Shown in pieces: positions 19,183 to 24,855 of a stretch of DNA of 24,855 nucleotides. This DNA comes from Letharia columbiana (Eukaryota; Ascomycota; Lecanoromycetes; Lecanorales; Parmeliaceae): NCBI RefSeq assembly GCF_014066305.1, contig NW_023501163.1, forward strand, positions 1 to 24,855, given 5' to 3'. The position numbers and the translations under genes are program-made. Each line of letters starts with the position of its first letter. The first letter of the stretch is position 1. The notes beneath the pieces are model-generated. The model did no database searches. It worked only from the letters and a program-made list of their open reading frames with translations, and was not told the origin of the DNA.

Positions 19183-19787
19183 AAGGTGACCGTTTCCAGA
19201 ACCTTACCAGCAACGGAGGAGCTGTGATTCCAGCAGGATTGACTACCTTTTGTTTAATGGACAACAGCTCGGCTATATACTGCTATGTATTCTATCTACA
19301 CATCAAAGGCTTGATACTTAAATTGAGCTTTCGAACATTGGGGAGTTGGATAAAGAAAGATGAAGGATGAGCTTGCTTACCCGGGCTTAGGTGCTGGATC
19401 ACACCCAGCTCCGGGAGTTGCAAAACTAGGGGGAAATTTTAAGTCGAATAGTTAATCAACCATTCAAACGTACGCTTATTATTCTAGCTAGGGAGATGTA
19501 TAATTATTCAATTAGAGTAGTTTATATAACAAAATGTTGTCATTGAAACTTTTTTTTTTTAGTTAAAAAAATTTTGAAAAAAAAAAAATATTTTATAATT
19601 TATTTTTTAAAACCCAAAAACAAACCCCCCGTGAAAAGAGGCGGCCCGGGGCGGGCCCCGGCTACCTTAATAAGCTGGGGGCAGATTTCGTCTGCTTCAG
19701 TGCTTACAGTGCCAAGAGAACGCGGGTGAGCTGGAATCGCCATCAAGCTTAAGAGAGCTCCCTCTTCTCCAAATCATCGCCGGCGCA
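19183..19787. other. Intergenic region between HET relic and ALG3
   Basis: No gene. Long T and A tracts occupy about 19550-19612. A GC-rich 7-bp perfect hairpin with a 2-base loop (CCGGGGC-GG-GCCCCGG) is at 19646-19661. The last 120 bp before the ALG3 start hold the presumed 5' UTR and core promoter, with a pyrimidine-rich stretch (CTCCCTCTTCTCC) at 19759-19771. Confidence 0.6.
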
Positions 19788-21332
19788 ATGGACCTTTACC
19801 ACCAGGCCATCGATTTAGCCAGCAACCCCAAGCATACAAGATGGCTTTCGCCCCTCCTTCTCCTTGCGGACGCCGTTTTCTGCGCCCTCATCATCTGGAA
19901 AATACCTTGTGAGCTTTGGTCCCCGAGCTCCTGCGCCAACGAGAGAGGAAGCTTTTTGGCCCAACCCGCAAAGGATGGAGCTGACGCCCAGGCTAGACAC
20001 TGAAATCGACTGGAGAGCCTACATGCAGCAGGTTGAACAGTATCGAAATGGAGAGCGCGACTACACCCTCATTAAAGGCGACACAGGTTGGATTCGGAAA
20101 TGTGCCTCGTATCTCTATTATTGGGTGCTAAATCTGAATGGCAGGTCCTTTGGTTTACCCAGCAGCGCATCTATTCATATACAACGCTCTATACCTCATT
20201 ACGGACAAAGGAGCTGATATCTTAATCGCTCAATGTACATTTGCTGTTGTGTATCTTGGCGCCGTGAGCATGGCTATGGCTTGCTACCGTATGGCTAAGG
20301 TATGAGGATTTCGGGCTACGACAGAAAAGCTAGCGACAAACTTCTGGGCCTGTGCTGACCAGTGCAGGCACCGCCATACATATTTCCCCTCCTCATCCTC
20401 TCGAAAAGACTCCACAGCCTATTTCTCCTGCGACTCTTCAACGATTGCTTTGCTATTCTGGCGCTCTTCACCGCTATATACTTCTACCAACGAAGAATCT
20501 GGACCGTCGGAAGCGTTGTCTATTCGTTCGGCGTCGGTATTAAGATGAGCGTTTTGCTGGCTGCTCCCGCAGTTGGACTCATATTGTTGCAGGCGCTGCC
20601 TTTCAACAGGGCAATGAATGCTGTGTTTCTCATGGCACAGATACAGGTAAGTCTTTTTCTTACAATCGCGAATGCCGCGAAACAAGGCTGACGCCGTACA
20701 ACAGATCACCCTTGCCTTTCCGTTTCTACCAGCCAACGCGAAAGGCTATCTCGCTCGGTCATTCGAGCTCACTCGACAGTTCTTGTTCAAATGGACCGTC
20801 AATTGGAGATTTGTCGGGGAAGAAAGATTCTTGTCCAGGGAATTTGCTATAACCCTAATTGCTGTCCATCTTGCATTGCTCTCAACTTTCGTTCTGACTC
20901 GTTGGACTCGACCGTCTGGCCTTTCAATACCAGCTTTGATATCCACCGCAATCAAGCCTCTTCCGCCGAAAGCCCAGCAATTGATGTCCATCAATGTGTC
21001 ACCATCCTTCATTATGACATCCATTCTGAACTCTATGGCTATCGGCATGCTGTGCGCACGGTCTCTTCACTACCAATTCTATGCTTATATCGCCTGGTCA
21101 ACACCGTTTCTGCTCTGGAAAGCTGGCTTGCATCCAATCTTCATATACGCAGTCTGGGGGGGCTCAAGAGTGGGGGTGGAACGTGTATCCGAGTACCGAC
21201 GCAAGCTCGATCATGGTAGTAGGGTGTTTGGTTGTTCAGGTGTTGTCTGTATGGTGGGGCACAAGGGATGACCTTGCTGATGTTGCACCTCCCGCGGATA
21301 TTGCGGGCGAAGAGAAGGAACATGATGAGTGA
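19788..21332 (+). CDS. ALG3: Dol-P-Man:Man5GlcNAc2-PP-Dol alpha-1,3-mannosyltransferase, five exons, one frameshift
   Basis: ER-membrane glycosyltransferase that adds the first dolichol-phosphate-mannose-derived mannose to the lumenal Man5 N-glycan precursor. Proposed exons: 19788-19908, 19997-20086, 20145-20299, 20368-20646, 20705-21332. Introns of 88, 58, 68 and 58 bp have GT-AG ends, three of them with CTGAC branch points. Joined sequence shows the family signatures [38 protein letters not shown] (spanning intron 2), [21 protein letters not shown] and the C-terminal [15 protein letters not shown]. Multiple hydrophobic helices fit a polytopic protein. The C-terminal signature is one base out of frame: the G7 run at 21156-21162 reads through to GSRVGVERV and a stop at 21271, whereas six G would give the conserved tail and a 423-residue protein ending at 21332. 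Read without correction, the tail would be lost. The gene converges on the next with 27 bp between stop codons. Confidence 0.93.
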
Positions 21333-21359
21333 TGGATGCTGGAATGCAAAGCAATGGGA

Positions 21360-21829
21360 TCATTCTCCGCAATCCGACTCCTCAGCTGGTGGCATTTTGC
21401 CTGCGGTCGATTCATCCTCCTCGCTGTCGTCGAGATAGGTGGGTTTCTTGACAAATTCTGGAGGCCTCCACTGACGCATTAGCAGTGCACATTGCTCGAA
21501 CTCGAGGACACCAACCAATATGCCTGCTTCCGCCATTGCTTCTCGTCTCTCACCACGTTGACAATCTCTCCACCAAGCTTGTTCTCTCTGTCATCAAATG
21601 CGGAGCTGTCGACCACGACATACCCGCCACGTTTGATCCATATCTGTGAACGGAAGCGAGACGGTAGCTCGGCCAACAGTGGCTCTTTCCCCGAAGGCAG
21701 CTCCACTGAGTACAAGTTGTTGCCCTCTGCCTTCTTGACCAAAGCGATCATATGACCCTGGTCCAAGACCGCTGGTGGAGAGGATGTCTCCGCTGCCGTC
21801 GCTAGCAATTTGCGTTTCGGTCGACCCAT
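21360..21829 (-). CDS. eIF1AD-like S1/OB-fold RNA-binding protein
   Basis: Small nuclear/cytoplasmic protein related to eIF1A and to animal EIF1AD; its exact role in fungi is not settled. Start ATG at 21829 gives MGRPKRKLLATAAETSSPP, the family's basic N-terminus, followed by the OB fold: NNLYSVELPSGKEPLLAELP, FRSQIWIKRGGYVVVDSS and GGEIVNVVRDEKQWRKQAYW. The frame closes soon after in unspliced DNA, but a 41-bp intron (21511-21471, GTGTCC donor, CTAAT branch point, CAG acceptor) leads to an in-frame acidic tail, RPPEFVKKPTYLDDSEEDES, ending at TGA 21360-21362. This gives 142 residues. The tail matches the family's usual 'YWPxEF' region followed by acidic residues, which supports the splice. 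The exact donor is the least sure point. Confidence 0.88.
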
Positions 21830-22205
21830 TACAGAGATTCGCTTTGTTTGGTCTCTCTTATGTTATTTCAATGAGGGGAGTGAAGGCTTCGAGCTACCAA
21901 GCCGGCCGTGTGGGTAAGGCTGATTTTTGGCCTTCAAGCCGAATAAAGGCCGGCACTTGACGGAAAAGGGAAATGCTATCTTTTCCCACAATATTGAGCA
22001 GGTTACCCATCTATCATCCCAATGGATGGGCTTACCTCCTTGGCTGATGAAAAGTTTCTTGGGTATTGGGAAATACGTTAACTCTCTCGTCATGATATAT
22101 ACCCTTTTGCATGCCAATATATAAAGTCTTTCAACAGAATATATATAATTCCTTTTTTGAGAAAGCGTCTCGAATACAAGACTGAACCCTCGACACAAGT
22201 CAATT
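21830..22205. promoter_or_regulatory. Shared divergent promoter region
   Basis: A 376-bp interval between the starts of the minus-strand eIF1AD-like gene and the plus-strand MFS gene. A TATATAAA box lies at 22118-22125, 81 bp before the MFS ATG, and a CCAAT is near 22018. A minus-strand open frame through 21863-22279 overlaps the MFS start and shows no family features, so I do not count it as a gene. Confidence 0.55.
22118..22125 (+). promoter_or_regulatory. TATA box of the MFS gene
   Basis: TATATAAA, 81 bp upstream of the start codon and followed by a short 5' leader with no upstream ATG between it and 22206. Confidence 0.5.
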
Positions 22206-23681
22206 ATGGTATCACAAAGAGGATTCGGAGCCCTTATTGATATCGACTCACGTATTACCGACCCTCCGGCCGCTCTCAAAAAGGATTCTCATGCTCTTCC
22301 TGACTTGCCAACCGCGTACGAACTGGACGAGCTGAACAGGACCCCTCGTGATAATGGTCCTCCGCTACCACTTACACCTTCGGGTGGTCAGACTCCAAGA
22401 AGTCTCCATGAATTGGAGATGTCCCGCCCACCTACACCGGAATATCACGATGCCGCCGAAGTCGTGCAAACGTGGACGAACCCGCCAATCAACAAGTGGC
22501 GACTCTTGAGTGCTTGTCTGATGAACTTCGGCAACGGTCTGAACGACGCAGCCCCTGGCGCTCTCATTCCCTACATGGAAAAGGACTACAAGATCGGCTA
22601 TGCGATTGTCTCGCTCATTTTCGTCACGAACGCCGTTGGCTTCATCGCAGCTGCTCCTGTCAACCAGCTCCTGCAGGCTCGTTTGGGCCGGGCCAAGACA
22701 CTTGTTCTAGCCGAGTCCATCATGGCCGCAGCCTACATCATGCTGGTCTGCAGGCCTCCCTTTCCCGTCGTCGTCGTCTCTTTCCTGTTCCTAGGCCTAG
22801 GCATAGCCACAAATCTGGCTCCGAACAACGTCTTCTCAGCCAACCTCGCCAATGCGACGACCGCGCTGGGCTGCTTGCATGGGTCCTACGGCATCGGTGC
22901 AACGATCGGTCCACTGATGGCGACGGCGTTGGTCACTCACAACCATCCCTGGTCCACCTTCTACTTCATTTCCCTATCCATCACCATCTTCAACCTCCTC
23001 CTCGCCTTCTTCTCCTTCCGCAACTACGAAAAGGACACCCCGCCCCTCAACCCCCTGCGCCCCACCCCCTCGAACCCCCACCCCGCGCCCCCCTCCCGCT
23101 CCACCCTCCTCAAAGCCGCCCTCACGCACAAAACCACCGTCCTCGGCGCCCTCTTCATCTTCTGCTACCAGGGCGCCGAGGTCAGCATCTCGGGCTGGGT
23201 CATCTCCTTCCTCATCTCCTACCGGCACTCCTCCCCCGCCCACGTCGGCTACGTCACCGCCGGCTTCTGGGCCGGCGTCACCCTCGGCCGCTTCCTGCTC
23301 TCGCACCCCGCCCACCGCGTCGGCGAGAAGCGCGCCGTCATCGCCCTGGTCCTCGGCGCCGCGGCCTTCCAGCTGCTCGTCTGGTTCGTGCCCAACGCCG
23401 TCGGCGACGCCGTCGCCGTCTCCGTCGTCGGCCTCCTGCTCGGGCCCGTCTACCCCGCCGCGACCGCCGTGTTCGCGTCGTTGATCCCGAAGCGGCTGCA
23501 GATGAGCGGGTTGGCGGCCGTGTCGGCGCTGGGCAGTTCCGGCGGCGCGGTGGCGCCGTTGGTGACGGGGGTTTTGGCCCAGGAGGTCGGGACGTGGGTC
23601 TTGCATCCGATCTGTATCGGGTTGTTCGCGGGGATGTTGGGGTGTTGGGTGGGATTGCCCAGGATTGTAAAGAGGGAGTGA
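22206..23681 (+). CDS. Major facilitator superfamily transporter, BSC6-like
   Basis: Single-exon, 491-residue membrane transporter. Residues 1-95 form a hydrophilic, Pro- and Ser/Thr-rich cytoplasmic tail (several TP/SP sites, for example LPLTPSGGQTPRS). Transmembrane region 1 starts near 98, with NFGNGLNDAAPGALIPYMEK at 107-126; the first six helices extend to about 272. A Pro-rich loop (274-298) links to the second six-helix half (309-485). GFWAGVTLGRFLL at 353-365 corresponds to the MFS signature. The N-terminal helix pattern (GxNDAAPGALIPY...GYAIVSLIFV..NAVGF) resembles the yeast 'bypass of stop codon 6' group; substrate unknown. The coding strand becomes extremely C-rich at third positions from about 22990 to 23460 and G-rich after 23500, unlike the first 750 bp. 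Confidence 0.92.
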   Translation: MVSQRGFGALIDIDSRITDPPAALKKDSHALPDLPTAYELDELNRTPRDNGPPLPLTPSGGQTPRSLHELEMSRPPTPEYHDAAEVVQTWTNPPINKWRLLSACLMNFGNGLNDAAPGALIPYMEKDYKIGYAIVSLIFVTNAVGFIAAAPVNQLLQARLGRAKTLVLAESIMAAAYIMLVCRPPFPVVVVSFLFLGLGIATNLAPNNVFSANLANATTALGCLHGSYGIGATIGPLMATALVTHNHPWSTFYFISLSITIFNLLLAFFSFRNYEKDTPPLNPLRPTPSNPHPAPPSRSTLLKAALTHKTTVLGALFIFCYQGAEVSISGWVISFLISYRHSSPAHVGYVTAGFWAGVTLGRFLLSHPAHRVGEKRAVIALVLGAAAFQLLVWFVPNAVGDAVAVSVVGLLLGPVYPAATAVFASLIPKRLQMSGLAAVSALGSSGGAVAPLVTGVLAQEVGTWVLHPICIGLFAGMLGCWVGLPRIVKRE

Positions 23682-24214
23682 GGGGGCGGGGGTGGGATTG
23701 GGGAGGGTCTGGGAAAGGTGAATGGAGGAAGGGAGGGCATTTGGGTCCCTAGGTGGTTTGGATTTGCGGTGGATTGATATGATGGGAATCGGACATATGG
23801 GAAGTTTGAACTATTTTTACGTGGAAATACTAGGCGTTGTGTCACCGCACGGACGGTCGCCCCGTTTTCTTCATTGAAAATGAAAAGCTGCACATCAGGC
23901 AAGCTACCTAACATACAAGTGGCGGCCTTAGGACCAGCTTGCTGTGAATCTTATGAGAGTCCACAGACCAGTGCCCCCTCTGCAGGTTGATCAAAAATTC
24001 TCTTGGTGTAGGTCGACTGCATCTTAGGTTCTGTTACAGCGTGTTAGCCAGTATTCTACACTTGGGGAACAGTAGATCGGGTAGCTCACATCTGCCCAGT
24101 GCCTTGCAAGTCCAGCGGTAATCATTCAAAGGCTCGAGCGGGCAAGCCGCCGTGCGGTATTAGTCGTTTCGTAGTATGTTTATGACACGAGATTGTCGGA
24201 TGATTTTTTTTCAT
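23682..24214. other. Intergenic region between convergent MFS and SEN34
   Basis: Contains the 3' ends of two convergent genes. G-rich up to about 23750 (GGGGAGGGTCTGGGAAAGG), then mixed. I found no tRNA-like cloverleaf, repeat or family-bearing frame. A minus-strand frame at 23450-23914 is antisense to the MFS gene for half its length and is not supported. Confidence 0.6.
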
Positions 24215-24855
24215 TCACATGCCTCCCCACTCAATGCAAAACGTCCTGACTCTGGCTCCGTCATCCGTGCCCCTATTTGCTGCCTCCCCTGAACCTTTGC
24301 CTCCTTCACCCTCCTCCCCCTTGTGCTCAACACCGCCAACCAGCCATCCCTTCTTCACCCCCGTCGCCAGCCTGCCGCCGCCGACCAGATCCAGGAGATC
24401 GATCTCCTCGTCCCAGTCGGCGCTCATGGTCAGGAAGTGGCTGTGGAAGCGTAGCGGGTCGCCGGGATAGACGGAGAATTGGCAGCCGAAGCGTATGCCG
24501 GGAGAAAGGAAGTAGCCTAGGCTGTGTAGGTGCTTGAAGAGGGCGTATGAGGACGGATTGACTTTTGGGAGGTCTGGTGAGTCGATGTTGGCAGGTGGAG
24601 GAAGGAGCGGATAGGATGTCGTTGGTGTGACCGTCCAAGGCTTGCATTCGGGTCCAGCAGCTTGGCGTGGTTCTGGAGACGGCGTTACAGTGGTCTCTCG
24701 TGTGAGCGATTCGCCGAACAGAGTTTCTTCCGAGGTGTCCTCTGCCTCTTCTAGGGCTGGGCTGGGGATTGATCGCTGTCCCACAGTCGAGCCGCCTTTG
24801 GCCTGTATCCTCTTCAGAGCCTTCTGTGTCCGGCTCTTCTTATTGCTCTCGAAAT
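24215..24855 (-). CDS. SEN34: tRNA-splicing endonuclease subunit Sen34, C-terminal part
   Basis: Catalytic subunit of the nuclear tRNA-intron endonuclease that cuts the 3' splice site of pre-tRNAs, working with Sen2, Sen15 and Sen54. The frame is open to the window edge, so the N-terminus lies beyond 24855; upstream residues read NKKSRTQKALKRIQAKGG, a basic stretch expected in this family. The nuclease fold follows: YALFKHLHSLGYFLSPGIRF, GCQFSVYPGDPLRFHSHFLT and VGGGRLATGVKKGWLVGG. These contain the expected catalytic Tyr (VYPGD), His (FHSHF) and Lys (VKKGW). The last strand is RTFCIEWGGM, ending at TGA 24215-24217. A low-complexity Glu/Gly-rich insert separates WLVGG from that strand. No intron is needed in the visible part. 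Confidence 0.9.
   Translation of the reverse strand, partial: FESNKKSRTQKALKRIQAKGGSTVGQRSIPSPALEEAEDTSEETLFGESLTRETTVTPSPEPRQAAGPECKPWTVTPTTSYPLLPPPANIDSPDLPKVNPSSYALFKHLHSLGYFLSPGIRFGCQFSVYPGDPLRFHSHFLTMSADWDEEIDLLDLVGGGRLATGVKKGWLVGGVEHKGEEGEGGKGSGEAANRGTDDGARVRTFCIEWGGM

Noticed and set aside
19183..19370. Continuation of the frame past the HET C-terminus
   Set aside because: The family ends shortly after YIHGI and the corrected frame stops at 19182; the extension is unrelated hydrophobic sequence.
21863..22279. Minus-strand open frame across the divergent promoter
   Set aside because: Covers the TATA box and MFS start and has no family similarity that I can see.
22974..23606. Long antisense frame rich in Gly, Glu and Asp
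   Set aside because: A by-product of the C-rich third positions of the MFS gene.
22472..23752. 426-codon Arg/Pro/His-rich plus-strand frame
   Set aside because: Shifted reading of the MFS gene; composition is typical of a GC-rich shadow frame.
23930..24180. Possible tRNA or other structured RNA gene
   Set aside because: Several short inverted matches but no cloverleaf or T-loop consensus.

Overview
The window looks like nuclear DNA of a filamentous ascomycete (Pezizomycotina). Genes are split by short introns of 41-88 bp, most with CTRAC/CTAAT-type branch points close to a CAG or TAG acceptor. Two long blocks (about 740-9350 and 11755-14645) are extremely AT-rich and almost free of CA and TG dinucleotides while CG, CT and CC persist, which is the mark of repeat-induced point mutation (RIP). 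I cannot name the genus.

Layout. 1-597 (-): 5' part of a short-chain dehydrogenase. 740-9350: RIP desert made of recurring repeats: a compact family of about 390-440 bp in both orientations (including a head-to-head pair forming a palindrome at 8311-9186), an inverted pair at 3330-3720/6000-6390, and a tandem array of about 180-bp units. 9401-9592: an LTR-like sequence. 9792-10818 (-): a UbiA-family prenyltransferase broken by one base in a G7 run. 11101-11310: tandem duplication of about 101 bp. 11310-11582 (-): a doubtful small ORF. 11755-14645: second RIP block, with more copies of the same family, an 11 x 16-bp array, and a possible retrotransposon fossil at its right end. 14649-19182 (+): decayed accessory genes, a P-loop NTPase-like pseudogene followed by a HET-domain (heterokaryon incompatibility) pseudogene, both with several frame changes. 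19788-24855: ordinary core genes: ALG3 (+), an eIF1AD-like S1/OB protein (-), a BSC6-like MFS transporter (+) and the C-terminal part of SEN34 (-).

How it fits together. The right 5 kb is housekeeping: N-glycan precursor assembly, an RNA-binding eIF1A-like protein, transport and tRNA splicing. The left 19 kb is an accessory compartment in which a specialised-metabolism type prenyltransferase and self/non-self recognition relics sit between RIP-mutated repeats. The most notable observations are (i) a repeat family of unknown identity, seen at very different degrees of RIP, and (ii) two otherwise well-preserved genes (UbiA and ALG3) each carrying one extra base in a seven-G/C run. The second may be a consensus error in the assembly rather than biology.
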